Below are positions 16,699 through 26,835 of a stretch of DNA of 64,000 bases, piece after piece. The DNA comes from CAZIKF01 sp964539825. Its GTDB lineage: Bacteria; Muiribacteriota; UBA6191. The notes below the pieces were generated by a model, which worked only from the letters and a program-made list of their open reading frames with translations, searched no databases and was not told the DNA's origin. Location of the stretch: assembly GCA_964539825.1 (NCBI GenBank), contig CAZIKF010000023.1, forward strand, positions 17,705 through 81,704, in the 5' to 3' direction. Numbering within the stretch: the stretch's first letter is position 1; each line of letters opens with the position of its first letter. The position numbers and the translations under genes were made by a program.

Positions 16699-19333
16699 AT
16701 CTGTGTCTTTGCCTCCGGCTGATGCGCAGGAATTTACTACCGTATGTGATTACTGTTCCATCGGCTGCGGTTATAAAGTTTTTCGATGGCCGGTTGGTGT
16801 GGAGGGAGGTTCGCAGACCTCGCAAAACGCCATTCGGGCAAAATATCCCGTGAAGAGCTTGTCTGGAAAGTGGATTTCCGAATTGATGCATTCAAAGGTT
16901 TTTGTTCAGGGTAAGGAACACCATGTAGTTGTCCTTCCTGACCCGGACGCCAGGGTAGTAAACCTGCATGGCGATCACTCAATTAGAGGTGGCGGGTTGG
17001 CCCAGAAACTCTACCATCCAAAGAAGCCGACAAAAGACCGGCTGAAGTATCCCATGGTCCGTATTAAGGGAAAGCTGGTTCAGATTAGCTGGGATGACGC
17101 CATAGCTTTGTTCGCGAACCTGACGCAGTACGCTCTTGAAAAATTCGGTTCGACCTCCTGGGCTCAAAAACGCTATTCCTATCAATATTTTGAAAACACT
17201 TACGCCCTTTCCAAGCTAGCCTGGCAAGTCATTCAGTCACCGGCTTACGCGGATCATGATAATCCTGGTAGATATCCAGCCACGCCTGGTCTGAAGGACG
17301 CCGGGGTGGAGCCATTTAGCGCCTGTTATGAGGATTATTTTCTTGCCGAACGACTTTTTATTTCAGGTTCCGATCCTTTTGAGACTAAAACGGTTCTCTT
17401 TAATGAATGGATTCTCAGGGGAGTTCGGGAGCGTGGAAACCGGCTGATTTTTGTAAACCCGAGAAGAACCATGGGGGTACAGTTTGGGATTCAGGAAGGA
17501 GGTCTTCATTTACCTATTCTTCCCGGTACTGATGCCCTTCTTCACCTTGGACTGAGCAGGATTATCCTGGAGCGTGGATGGGAAGACAGAGAATGGATAG
17601 AGGAGTTCACTTCACGCAAGGTAGATCATGGTTTTCGCAAATTCCGGAAGCGTGGCAGGGCTCGTTGGGAGAAGAATTTCGATACTTTCCTGTGTGAAGA
17701 CTTCAAGGAGTTTCGCGACTGGATTCTCCAGGCTCCTGAGTCAAAACTTGACTACGTAAGCAAGGAAACCGGGCTTTCGAAATCTCAAATTGTTGAAGCA
17801 GCTCAGATGCTGGCTAAGCCAGGAAAAAACGGAATTAGACCCAAGACCTCATTCGTATTTGAAAAAGGGCTGTATTGGTCAAACAATTACCTGGGGACTG
17901 CTTCCCTGGTGTCGCTGGCACTTCTCTGCGGAGCTGGAAACAGACCTGGCAGAATGATCTCCAGGTTAGGTGGTCATCAACGCGGAGGAATGTCGATACC
18001 TTATTTTCCACACCGTAAGTCCCCGGTTGAGGCACCAACACCACACCGAAAACATATGAACCTGGATGAATGGGTTGAGCGGGGAAAGGTTCGCTTCGCG
18101 TGGGTGGTGGGTACTACCTGGGTAAATGCGATGGGAGCAAGTTCGGATCTTCTTATGAAGATGAAAGAGTTCACCAGCACTAACCCGCATCAGCCGGAAA
18201 GGATAGAATTAGAACACTTGATCGAAGTTTTTCGAAAGCGAATGGATTCAGGAGGTCTCTTTCTTGTAGAGCAGAATATTTACCAAACCAGGAAACTTGG
18301 TCAGATCGCGGATATGATTTTGCCAGCCGCAACCTGGGGTGAATGCGATTTTACAAGGGCCAACTCAGAGCGGCGCATCCGGCTCTATTCAAAATTTATG
18401 GATCCTCCCGGGGAAGCGCTTGCGGACTGGGAAATCGCGGCGCGTATCGCCCGTGCCCTTGGAGCTGAGGGATTTGAATGGAAGGATTCAAACGCCGTAT
18501 TCGAAGAAGCCGCCCTGGCGAGTCGGAAGACGGTATTGAGTTATGAGGCCCTGTTGTTAGAGGCTCGAGACCGGCAGGTTACGGGGCATGAACTGCTCCG
18601 ACGGATGGGGACTGAGGGAATTCAAGCACCGGTTCGTCTGGAAAATGGTCGACTGATAGGCACCGCCCGGCTCCATGATTCAGAGCTTCAAAAGGATCTT
18701 TTCTTTGTCCAAAAAAGCAAGAAAACGGGTTCCATGAGCGCTTTTTCAACGCCCCACGGCCGGGCAAACTTTCTAAAGAGTCCCTGGAGTGCTTTTGAGG
18801 ATTTTTATACTCATATCCGGCCAAGGGATGGGGAGTTGTGGGTAATTAATGGAAGGATAAATGAGATTTGGCAAAGCGGATTTGATGACCTGCTGCGAAG
18901 ACCGTTTATTTCCAAGCGATGGCCAGATAATTTTCTGGAGATTCATCCTGAAGATGGGGCAAGATTGGGAATTGAGTCTGGAGATGAAGTTGAAGTCACG
19001 AATCACAGGGTACCGGTCCAGGATTCCTCTGGACTTGAGGCCAATTTGGAAGCTCATGAATTCAAGAATTTATTGAAGGCTGGAAGAATTCGCTTTATTC
19101 AATCCAAGGTACGCGCTATTGCCCTGGTGCAGCCGGTACCAAGACCGGGCACCACATTCATGTATTGTTTACATCCTGAGGAAATGGCAAATAGTCTGGT
19201 CGCCCGGGTACCAGACCCAATCAGTGGGAACTATCGTTATAAATTGGGCTTTGGCATCGTGAAGCGTACAGGGTCCTCCCCATACAAAGAGGACCTCTCC
19301 AAAATGAGTTTTGTGAGTCGAAATTTGAGTTGA
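16673..19333 (+). CDS. AioA-family molybdopterin oxidoreductase (arsenite oxidase/iodate reductase-like)
   Basis: 886 aa from the ATG at 16673; an upstream in-frame start at 16592 would add 27 unlikely residues deep inside the Rieske gene. The N-terminal cluster motif is CDYCSIGC (Cys25, Cys28, Cys32), the three-cysteine pattern of the AioA [3Fe-4S] site. Aligning by hand with AioA, His195 (in ADHDNPGRY) and the RLGGHQ box (Arg431, His435) are kept. The Arg two residues after that His is Asn here, and the Glu eight after it is Ala203; both contribute to the arsenite pocket of AioA. The C-terminal part shows the molybdopterin-dinucleotide binding pattern. Substrate therefore remains open: arsenite, iodate or something else. 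It has no Tat signal of its own and is presumably carried out with the Rieske subunit. Confidence 0.85.
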   Translation: MEEKPIPPKSVSLPPADAQEFTTVCDYCSIGCGYKVFRWPVGVEGGSQTSQNAIRAKYPVKSLSGKWISELMHSKVFVQGKEHHVVVLPDPDARVVNLHGDHSIRGGGLAQKLYHPKKPTKDRLKYPMVRIKGKLVQISWDDAIALFANLTQYALEKFGSTSWAQKRYSYQYFENTYALSKLAWQVIQSPAYADHDNPGRYPATPGLKDAGVEPFSACYEDYFLAERLFISGSDPFETKTVLFNEWILRGVRERGNRLIFVNPRRTMGVQFGIQEGGLHLPILPGTDALLHLGLSRIILERGWEDREWIEEFTSRKVDHGFRKFRKRGRARWEKNFDTFLCEDFKEFRDWILQAPESKLDYVSKETGLSKSQIVEAAQMLAKPGKNGIRPKTSFVFEKGLYWSNNYLGTASLVSLALLCGAGNRPGRMISRLGGHQRGGMSIPYFPHRKSPVEAPTPHRKHMNLDEWVERGKVRFAWVVGTTWVNAMGASSDLLMKMKEFTSTNPHQPERIELEHLIEVFRKRMDSGGLFLVEQNIYQTRKLGQIADMILPAATWGECDFTRANSERRIRLYSKFMDPPGEALADWEIAARIARALGAEGFEWKDSNAVFEEAALASRKTVLSYEALLLEARDRQVTGHELLRRMGTEGIQAPVRLENGRLIGTARLHDSELQKDLFFVQKSKKTGSMSAFSTPHGRANFLKSPWSAFEDFYTHIRPRDGELWVINGRINEIWQSGFDDLLRRPFISKRWPDNFLEIHPEDGARLGIESGDEVEVTNHRVPVQDSSGLEANLEAHEFKNLLKAGRIRFIQSKVRAIALVQPVPRPGTTFMYCLHPEEMANSLVARVPDPISGNYRYKLGFGIVKRTGSSPYKEDLSKMSFVSRNLS

Positions 19334-19347
19334 ATGAGGAGTGGAAA

Positions 19348-20901
19348 ATGACATCGCGTTTTTTTTGGTTTTTCATACTTGTAAGTTCCCTGTACCCGGT
19401 ACAGGAGCCCGCGACTATCAAAAAGCTTCAGTCCCTGGCTGCAGAAGGTAAGTCTAAAGAAATAGTGGAATTCTATAAAAAGACTCCCAAATCCTTTGAA
19501 TCCATCCCAGCCTATAACCTCTTAGGAAAAGCCCAGTACCAGCTCAAGGATATTCGCGGGGCCGTGATTAGTTGTGCCAAATCCATGAAGCTCAAGGAGG
19601 GCCGCGGAACCAATCCGTGCGGAAGGTTATTAGCCAGGATTCGAAGAGAATTTCCAAGCCGCTATGAGTTACATCTGGCGGAGTATTATACAAAGCAGCA
19701 TGAGTTCAAGAGCGCGCTGGTGAAGTATTATCGACTGGTGCAAAAAGGGGGTGCTGAGGTTGAATCCAGGCTTGGTCTCATTTCCCTCTTTCAGCTTCTC
19801 AAACAGCCTGATTATGTTCAGGAACAGTTCGAGATGCTCCCTAAAGAACTTCGCCATCAGAAAACAGCAGCCTGGATTCAGAAACGCTCAATGGAATACA
19901 AGCGCAGCTACGGCAAGCTGCCCCTTGAGAAACTCCCTTACCAAGACTATAGAATCTACAATATGCTTCTTCTTTCAGGCACTAACAAGGAGCCTTATTT
20001 CGGCTCCCTTAAGACCCATTATGAAGGCTTGCTGACACAAGGTTACCAGGCTAAGATCGCACTGCGTCTGGCCAATTTATACTTGATGGAAAAGGATCTG
20101 CAAAGAGCACGAGACGTATTATCAGAGCTGGAATTTCGATTGGATGACCTGGGGGACCGCTATACCATCTCCGATAGATTATCCCACCAGGCTCTCAGGC
20201 GAAAGCTACCGGACCAAAAGGCGGCCTCGCATAGTTCTCACAAGAAGGGTAAGCGGCAGACTTCCGCTGGAAAGAAGCTCTTCGCGGGTGAGTCTTCAGG
20301 TGAGGGTGGAAAATCGTTTTCACCCCCGCAGATCACAGCAGATCAAGGCAGTGCCTATGAGCCCTATGACTTTACCCATCTGGATTTCGCTACCAATGAG
20401 AACCTCGCGGCGTTTTCTGATCTTCGGGAGGAATTTGAGAGACGATTGGAAAGTGCTAAGGATGCTTATCAAAAGCGTTGGTTGTTTGAAAAAGTGAACG
20501 ACCGGTTATCCATGCTCTATTTACACAGGGTATATACCCATAATGAACCCCCAGGTTCCATTCCGATTGGAAAGTATTTTCTTGGTGCAGAGGGGAAGCA
20601 ATTTCGAGCGACTTTGGATTCCCTGGAGGATTCCTACAAGCAGCTTGATCAGGAAAACGCGAAGCAATTTGAAGGTAGTCTAGAAAGACTTGAAAAAGAG
20701 CTTGAGGGAGATTCTTCCCTGGAGAGCAGAACCAAGTCCCTCAAACGATTCTATCTCTGGTGGGATACACAAATGTACCGCGAGACAGATTTGTACAAGA
20801 GAGGCGCGTTTCGGGCATATATGGATACAAAAGAGGGTGTTCTGTTAATGAAGAAGGCACGCAAAGCGGTAACGCGCGTACATGACGAAACGCTCTATTA
20901 A
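19348..20901 (+). CDS. Exported helical (TPR-like) repeat protein, last gene of the AioA-like operon
   Basis: 517 aa from the ATG at 19348, placed 6 nt after GAGGAG; an in-frame TTG at 19330 would add six residues and overlap the previous stop. A short signal peptide precedes about 250 residues of alpha-helical repeats (pattern AYNLLGKAQYQLKDIRGAV, then LHLAEYYTKQHEFKSALVKYY), consistent with TPR folds. A low-complexity Ser/Gly/Lys linker follows (about 270-320), then a helical, charged C-terminal half that may form a coiled coil (about 340-480). No catalytic motif is seen. Fourteen nt separate it from the molybdenum subunit. A scaffold or assembly role for the periplasmic complex is the simplest guess. 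Confidence 0.72.
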   Translation: MTSRFFWFFILVSSLYPVQEPATIKKLQSLAAEGKSKEIVEFYKKTPKSFESIPAYNLLGKAQYQLKDIRGAVISCAKSMKLKEGRGTNPCGRLLARIRREFPSRYELHLAEYYTKQHEFKSALVKYYRLVQKGGAEVESRLGLISLFQLLKQPDYVQEQFEMLPKELRHQKTAAWIQKRSMEYKRSYGKLPLEKLPYQDYRIYNMLLLSGTNKEPYFGSLKTHYEGLLTQGYQAKIALRLANLYLMEKDLQRARDVLSELEFRLDDLGDRYTISDRLSHQALRRKLPDQKAASHSSHKKGKRQTSAGKKLFAGESSGEGGKSFSPPQITADQGSAYEPYDFTHLDFATNENLAAFSDLREEFERRLESAKDAYQKRWLFEKVNDRLSMLYLHRVYTHNEPPGSIPIGKYFLGAEGKQFRATLDSLEDSYKQLDQENAKQFEGSLERLEKELEGDSSLESRTKSLKRFYLWWDTQMYRETDLYKRGAFRAYMDTKEGVLLMKKARKAVTRVHDETLY

Positions 20902-20953
20902 CCGCTCCAGGAAGGAGGTTGAGACTCAAATGGGTCCATTACTTCTTTACCAA

Positions 20954-23827
20954 TCAAGGAGAACAAAGCGAGTTGAATTCCTTTAGAACATTTCTGGGTA
21001 TGGGCCTGTCTTCCATACTCTTGCAGATGATTGACAGGTTACTTTGTTCAAAGTGAGTCTGTTTTACGAGCCAACGAAGGAGTGCCTGAAGAAATCCTGC
21101 GGGTAGATGAGAGGTAACATTTATGTTTTCCAACATCCTCAGAAATGGTTCAATCCATTTCGTCGATGGCGGGCTTTCAGTCAGCCCATCAAGGTAAGCC
21201 TGGAGGGAGTCATGAATCCCGTATTCATGCTGCAGAGTCCCATATATACCTGCCAACTCCAGGAATACTTCATGTTTATCTTCTTCATATAGGAGGATTT
21301 TCCTACGGCACTGATTCAAGTATTCTAGAGCTTCTGAATAAAAACCCCTGTCGGCATAGCTCTTCGCCAGATCGACCATAAGCTCAACCTGGGAGTTGTC
21401 CCCGGGCGCCTGCATGACCTGTGTCAGAGTTTTAGTTAGCCCGCTATGAAGGGCAAGGAGTTTGTCCAGGGGTTCATTGGCGATTTGCATCAAAGCCCTT
21501 TGAACCGAATTTAACAAAGAGAGCGTCTCACCTTCAGTCCTGGATTGGCTGTTTCGAGGCAAGTTCTTGAATTTGAGAGCATTTTTTAGCTTTGACTGAT
21601 CATATTCAGGCGGAGTGAGCCTCAGCAGGATCTTCAAGGCTTTCTTATCCCCTAACTGTAACGCTAACTCTCCCAGGTTTTCGACGTGAGCGTAGCGATC
21701 AAAGGGAGCTTCGATATTCTCAATATCCTTCAGAGCCAGAGAGATGACTTTTGAAGCAAGGATTCGGTGAGAGTGCTCTATCAGGAAGTTTAGAATCTCC
21801 TCCCGGTGTCCAGCGCGAGTTGCGGGATTTTCAACCCTTGCAAGAAGTGGTTCCAATAATTCTAACAGATCCCTGGGTGCTTTTTTTTGCGAGGCACGAG
21901 AGATCATTTCCAATAGAATTTCTATTTTATCTTCTACCATTTCTAGTTTACTTAAAGTGATTTCAACACCGCGCCAGTCCTCTTTGTTTAGGAACTCGGA
22001 CGTGAGTTCAAAGGCCTCAGAAACCTTCAAATTCCTTATTTTCCGCAGGATTCGCTGGTCTATTTCGACATCGCTGTCGCCATACTCAGGAAACACTCGG
22101 GATAGCAGCATAGGGATAAGAGCTTGATAGAAGGGCTGAAGATTTTTTCTAGATAGTGGTTCTGCAAGTTTTCTCCTCAGGCTCTGTCTTAGTCTGGCGC
22201 TGAGTGTCTTTTCACCGGTTCGGGAGAGGACTGAGATCTGAAAATCAATCGGAAAGCTCTCCAGGTGGGAGAGGATTTCCTCATGAGGTTCAGTCGACAG
22301 TATCAAATGTTCCATTAGCACTTCTAGATTATCCCTGAGCTCTGATGGCCGACTCATCTCAGGCACACTAAGGGAGAGAGTTTTAAACAGGCTTAAAGCC
22401 AGTCCATGCTTTCCATTCTTGGAGAGTCTCGAACAGATCTTCGCTGCGATGCGGTTTGAGTTAATCTTGGAATCAAACCTGCTGAGTTCAACTTCAATAA
22501 AGGAGAAACCATCCTCGATGATGGACCTGTCGGACTTCGGTTTGAGTCTCGATAGAAGAGATGTAATTTCCATCAGCCGGACCTCTGGAAGCCGCATCAA
22601 TTTTGCAGTACTCAAGGCAAGAAGGGGTTGCTTCAGGTGTAGTAAAGTAGAAACAAGAGAAGAGAGACTTTGATCGACCTTTGAATCAAACCTTTGTTTG
22701 TGAACCTGATCCAGCGCACTCTTCACCACAGAAAGCATCTGCCTCGTACTCTCTTTCTTTGCTGAGAGTCTCGATGCCTGAATGAATTTGAATACCAGAT
22801 CATGGTTGATCAATTCCCGATTTTGATGGGATTTGATGGGACTGCCCGGACCAAGATGAGTTCTAAAAAACTGTAGAATACTGCCCTGTGAGGGTGAGAA
22901 GTGGTATGGGACCTTTAGCGCGGGAAAGGGAAATCTAAAACGATTATTAATTTCGCGGCTAAGCCGGGCAAGGGCTGGAACCGTTTCACAACAAATCTCC
23001 TCCCAGGGGAAGTGATAACTGCTGTCATAATCACTCACGCAGGCAGAGTAAACCGGGTGAATCCGTGCCAGGAGATGAGCAACTGAAGAGCCGCCAGAAT
23101 GGGCTAAAATACCAATTTTTTGCGAGTCAACCTGGGGGTGGGCTTCGAGAGCACCCGTGACTATTATCATCTCCAGCACGCGTAATGACATGAGATAATG
23201 ACCTCTACTGATCAAATCACGTGCGATTTCACGTTCATAGAGGTTATACATGGCCCGAAACCTGGGAATCAATACAACATAGCCCGCACGGGCTAATTCT
23301 GCCCCCATGAGAATGTCACGGAAGTCCTCCATACTTCCACCATGACCATGAAGACCAAGGATGGCCGGGCTTTTTCCAGAAGTACGCTCCGGAAGGAGGA
23401 GCATCACAGGAAAAGAGCCAAGCAGCTTATGGGTTATTTTGTAATCCTGCTGAACATATTCATCCAGTAGAGTCTCGCCTATCAATTCCACACTCACCGG
23501 ACTTTCTTGGATGCGTTCCAGAAACCAGTCGAGTTTGAGAGCGCTCGTGATTCTTCCTTTCAGTGAAGTTTCTGAAACCTGGCTCCCCTGGCTAACCGAG
23601 GGAAGAATCTTAGCAGTCGTTCTCAAAAGCTCCTGAGCCTGTTTCAGACTCTTCAAGTCATTGGCTCCAGGGATAGCTTCCAGGAAACTGTCATAGGGCC
23701 GGTCGTGGGGATTATAAGTAGTGTAGTAGTTTGTTTGGATCCTCACGGCTTCAGCAGAAAGCTGCGAAAGAAGACCAGGAATGAGAAATAGACAGCAAAG
23801 GGGAACTCGCCAGGCGATCACTTCCAT
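20954..23827 (-). CDS. Giant secreted protein: degenerate alpha/beta-hydrolase plus helical repeats (paralog 4)
   Basis: 957 aa, last of five coupled minus-strand genes; its start overlaps the previous stop by 10 nt. It has a signal peptide (cleavage near LSAEA). Residues about 100-330 are an alpha/beta-hydrolase domain of the acetylxylan-esterase/dienelactone-hydrolase type, with HGHGG (from His160), FRAM, LMSLRVLE, AHSGGS (Ser244) and ICCETVPAL. The next box is VPYHF with Tyr308, followed at once by the final helix QFFRTHL. In the canonical neighbour at 36243 the Ser-to-His distance is 107 residues; here Ser-to-Tyr is 64, so the acid/His segment seems deleted. Residues 340-957 are helical repeats rich in Leu, Ser and Arg without a clear TPR consensus. 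Either a binding protein or an enzyme with rearranged residues; not decidable here. Confidence 0.75.
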   Translation of the reverse strand: MEVIAWRVPLCCLFLIPGLLSQLSAEAVRIQTNYYTTYNPHDRPYDSFLEAIPGANDLKSLKQAQELLRTTAKILPSVSQGSQVSETSLKGRITSALKLDWFLERIQESPVSVELIGETLLDEYVQQDYKITHKLLGSFPVMLLLPERTSGKSPAILGLHGHGGSMEDFRDILMGAELARAGYVVLIPRFRAMYNLYEREIARDLISRGHYLMSLRVLEMIIVTGALEAHPQVDSQKIGILAHSGGSSVAHLLARIHPVYSACVSDYDSSYHFPWEEICCETVPALARLSREINNRFRFPFPALKVPYHFSPSQGSILQFFRTHLGPGSPIKSHQNRELINHDLVFKFIQASRLSAKKESTRQMLSVVKSALDQVHKQRFDSKVDQSLSSLVSTLLHLKQPLLALSTAKLMRLPEVRLMEITSLLSRLKPKSDRSIIEDGFSFIEVELSRFDSKINSNRIAAKICSRLSKNGKHGLALSLFKTLSLSVPEMSRPSELRDNLEVLMEHLILSTEPHEEILSHLESFPIDFQISVLSRTGEKTLSARLRQSLRRKLAEPLSRKNLQPFYQALIPMLLSRVFPEYGDSDVEIDQRILRKIRNLKVSEAFELTSEFLNKEDWRGVEITLSKLEMVEDKIEILLEMISRASQKKAPRDLLELLEPLLARVENPATRAGHREEILNFLIEHSHRILASKVISLALKDIENIEAPFDRYAHVENLGELALQLGDKKALKILLRLTPPEYDQSKLKNALKFKNLPRNSQSRTEGETLSLLNSVQRALMQIANEPLDKLLALHSGLTKTLTQVMQAPGDNSQVELMVDLAKSYADRGFYSEALEYLNQCRRKILLYEEDKHEVFLELAGIYGTLQHEYGIHDSLQAYLDGLTESPPSTKWIEPFLRMLENINVTSHLPAGFLQALLRWLVKQTHFEQSNLSIICKSMEDRPIPRNVLKEFNSLCSP

Positions 23828-26800
23828 CCTTCCTTCAGGGGAATTCCAGACTTAATTTCCACTTCAGAGCGTAGTTGTGCGATGGTTTTGGTCAGGATTT
23901 CGGTTCGCTGATCTGGATGCCTTTTCAAAAACCCTTCTATTTTCTCCAAGGTTAATCCCAGTTCATATACTGCTCCCTTCGCAGCAATTTCTAAAGCGAA
24001 TGGGAGCAGTCTCTCCAGGAACTCCTCCTCCCTGACCTTAGGAATGGATTTGAATGCCTGGGTTGAGATCCGGGCTCTCATAGGGCCGAAGTCAGTGGAT
24101 TCTATGCGCCTGAGGATTTCTTCGAGCATCTCTAAAATGAAGATGGAAGGATCTAACCTGCTTAGCGCATCTAAGAGTCCGCCGATTCTCTTTCTTCTTT
24201 GGGAAGGATGGACCTGGGACAGGCCCAGAACCTGGACTTTTAGATAACCTTCAACACTCAGGTCTTTTGCGACTTCATTGGCATGATCTCGAAGGTTGAT
24301 ATCAAGCAGGCGCTCAGCAAAGTCAATGTTAAGGGCCTCGGAAACTCTGTTTCCACCTCCAGTCTCTTTCCAGCGTTTGAACAGGTTCTTGAGAATGGTT
24401 AATCGAATTGTCTTTAGACCAGCCTTGGATGCCCTTTTTTCAAGGTCCAGGTACTGTTGAAGGTTCAATGGGGAATCGTTCGAGTTCTTAAGAGCGGTAA
24501 AGCTTTTCTCAATGACCTCTTTGGCTGGATTTCCGAGGCTTTTACTGTGAATTTTCCTTTGAATTATCTGCTTTTGAAGATCCCTTTCAGGCGGAGACTT
24601 AAGAAATTCTGAGAGTTTTAGCGCTTGTGAGAAATTAGTGCCTTCAAGAGCGAGATTTAGGATTGGTTCAGCACGAGAGGATTGAAGATCCTGATCCGTA
24701 ATTTCCTCCAGGCTGGATAAGGCAAGTTTGAACCAGAGATCTCGTTGAGATACAGGGAGTAAATTTATAAGGAGCTGTAAATAGTTTAGCCTGTGCGAGG
24801 GTGGACTTAGCTCTTTGAGTGCCGTAGGTAAATGACTCAAACAATGGTCTTTTTGCGGACCCGGAGGGAGGTTCTCCAATGCCATAAGGAGAAGAAATTC
24901 GACCCGGTCATAGGGATTTGCCAGGCCATTGAGTAAAGACTGAACTTCGAGAGAAAGATCTTGGATAGAAAGGGTGCTTGCGATGATCAAAGCCTGCTCA
25001 ATATTTAGGCTGGAGTCCCTTTTCAGTTCCTGACTCAGGCTGGAACAAGGTTCTGGCGGCTTCTCAATAGACTTCCGGCTTAATTGGCATTGGAAAGCTT
25101 TGCGAAGTGAGGAATGTATTTCCTGACTTTTAAGAATCCTGGTTATCTCTTGAAAGGCATCTTCAGCATATTTAGATCCGGCACTTCCCAGGGCGATGGG
25201 CAGCCAGGTTTTCGCAAGTTCAAAAGGAGGTAAAAATTCCTCAATCACTCTGGCCTGATCAAGGGAATGATAAAGGAGAAGCAGGGAGAAGATCTGTCGC
25301 AGATCTTGGGTTGTTTTTGGAGTCAGGGAGTCGTAATCCCAGGGCTTTAGAGATGTGAGAATTTTGAGACCATGACTGGTTAGATCATTAGAAATCAGGG
25401 TCAGGGCACTACGAACACCAACTTCCTGACGCCAGCGTGTGGATTGAATCCTCGACAGGTCCAAAGCAAGCTCTTTGCTTGACCGGGAGCAGACTTCCTT
25501 TTCGGCGGCTAAAGATTGGCGTAGACAAATTTTAAGAAGAGCCTGATTTTTCTTCTTCGGAAGATCGTGCAGCATAGCTAGCATCATTGAATATTCGCTA
25601 TTTCCTTTCACAGGCGATCGATTGAGAAGATCACTATATGCGGAATCGCGTAAAGCAGCGTAGGGCAGTGCCCGCACCTGGCTCAAAAAGTTTTCTAAAG
25701 ACCGCCTGGATTTGTAGTTCTGGGGATTCCAGGAAGCAATTTTCTGCCGGATTATTTTAATGTGGGAAGGGGTACTTTGACCGGCGGTTTCCCCTGGGAG
25801 CTGATTTTGAAGGAACGATAGTACCAGTCTCTTATCTGGAAAGTTATAGGGTACCTTTAATACAGGAAAGGGTAGAGCTTGAGTTTGATGGATTTGTGCC
25901 GCAAAAGGAGAAAGGGAAGGGATTCCTTCACAACAAAAGGTTTCAAAGGAGCGAGAGTAGGGACTCTGGTAATCCAAGACAGCACCGGCTAAACCGGTCT
26001 CCAGTCTGAGCAGAAGGTTTGCCACCGCAGATCCTCCTGAATGACCAAGAAGCGCAATTCGACTGGAATTGAGCTCTAGAATGGATTGTAGCAGTTTCAA
26101 GCTCAGCGCCGCTTCCCTTACCCTTAGTCCCATCAGGGGCTGCCCTAATTCATTTAGCTCTCGTGCTATCGATCTCTCCGAGGGTTCCCTTATCCGCGGT
26201 CCCTGGTAGAAAACCAACTTTCCCTCTGTGCTGATTTGGCCAGGGTCGAATCTCTGGCGCAAACCCTCCATGGCACGAAACCCGGGAATGCCAACCACAA
26301 AGCCTTTCTTTAGAAGTTGGCGCACGAGCTTTCGTTGACTAAAACCATAAGGATTTCCGCCATGGCCATGAAGGGCCAGAATGGCGGCATTCCTGAAACG
26401 CCCCAGGAGGGGTCGTAGGACGAGTACCTGAAAAACACCAATTAGCGGATCCTCTAAAAAATAGGATTGCCGGACTCCTCCCTCCACCAGTTCTTCTCCA
26501 TACAGAACTGCAGAGATCGTCTGCTCCTTGCTCAAAACTTCCCAGCTCAGGGCACGGGTGATTTTCTGCTTTAAAGTAGAAGCGTTGAGCCCGCTTTGAG
26601 AAGGATTCGGACTCTTGAGTTTCCGGTCGCGTTTCTTTATTTGCTCCAGAGTGTATTCATAGTGAATGGTCTCAGGTTCAAAGGAAGAATAGAAATCTGT
26701 GCGGACTTCAAGGGCTGGGACTGGAACAGACAGAAGCAAAAGTAAAGCAGAGAGAGCCCTTTTTCCAGCTATAGCGCATGGGCAAGATGAAGAGGGCAAA

Positions 26801-26835
26801 TTAGTCGCAAAGTTCGTGCAGTGGTTCCAGGGCAT
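23818..26835 (-). CDS. Giant secreted protein: degenerate alpha/beta-hydrolase plus helical repeats (paralog 3)
   Basis: 1005 aa from an ATG at 26835 that overlaps the upstream gene by 35 nt. An in-frame TTG at 26799, right after the upstream stop, is an alternative start. The signal-peptide core follows GKRALS and ends near VPALE. The hydrolase domain carries HGHGG, FRAM, LMGLRVRE, GHSGGS (Ser266) and FCCEGIPSL, then VPYNF (Tyr330) directly before the last helix. The Ser-to-Tyr distance is again 64, with no acid loop or catalytic His. An insertion between FRAM and the conserved Arg-Glu helix is specific to this copy. The remaining 650 residues are helical repeats with no enzyme motif. Strong coupling to the three sister genes suggests subunits of one assembly or a set of parallel binding proteins (inference). 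Confidence 0.75.
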   Translation of the reverse strand: MPWNHCTNFATNLPSSSCPCAIAGKRALSALLLLLSVPVPALEVRTDFYSSFEPETIHYEYTLEQIKKRDRKLKSPNPSQSGLNASTLKQKITRALSWEVLSKEQTISAVLYGEELVEGGVRQSYFLEDPLIGVFQVLVLRPLLGRFRNAAILALHGHGGNPYGFSQRKLVRQLLKKGFVVGIPGFRAMEGLRQRFDPGQISTEGKLVFYQGPRIREPSERSIARELNELGQPLMGLRVREAALSLKLLQSILELNSSRIALLGHSGGSAVANLLLRLETGLAGAVLDYQSPYSRSFETFCCEGIPSLSPFAAQIHQTQALPFPVLKVPYNFPDKRLVLSFLQNQLPGETAGQSTPSHIKIIRQKIASWNPQNYKSRRSLENFLSQVRALPYAALRDSAYSDLLNRSPVKGNSEYSMMLAMLHDLPKKKNQALLKICLRQSLAAEKEVCSRSSKELALDLSRIQSTRWRQEVGVRSALTLISNDLTSHGLKILTSLKPWDYDSLTPKTTQDLRQIFSLLLLYHSLDQARVIEEFLPPFELAKTWLPIALGSAGSKYAEDAFQEITRILKSQEIHSSLRKAFQCQLSRKSIEKPPEPCSSLSQELKRDSSLNIEQALIIASTLSIQDLSLEVQSLLNGLANPYDRVEFLLLMALENLPPGPQKDHCLSHLPTALKELSPPSHRLNYLQLLINLLPVSQRDLWFKLALSSLEEITDQDLQSSRAEPILNLALEGTNFSQALKLSEFLKSPPERDLQKQIIQRKIHSKSLGNPAKEVIEKSFTALKNSNDSPLNLQQYLDLEKRASKAGLKTIRLTILKNLFKRWKETGGGNRVSEALNIDFAERLLDINLRDHANEVAKDLSVEGYLKVQVLGLSQVHPSQRRKRIGGLLDALSRLDPSIFILEMLEEILRRIESTDFGPMRARISTQAFKSIPKVREEEFLERLLPFALEIAAKGAVYELGLTLEKIEGFLKRHPDQRTEILTKTIAQLRSEVEIKSGIPLKEGWK

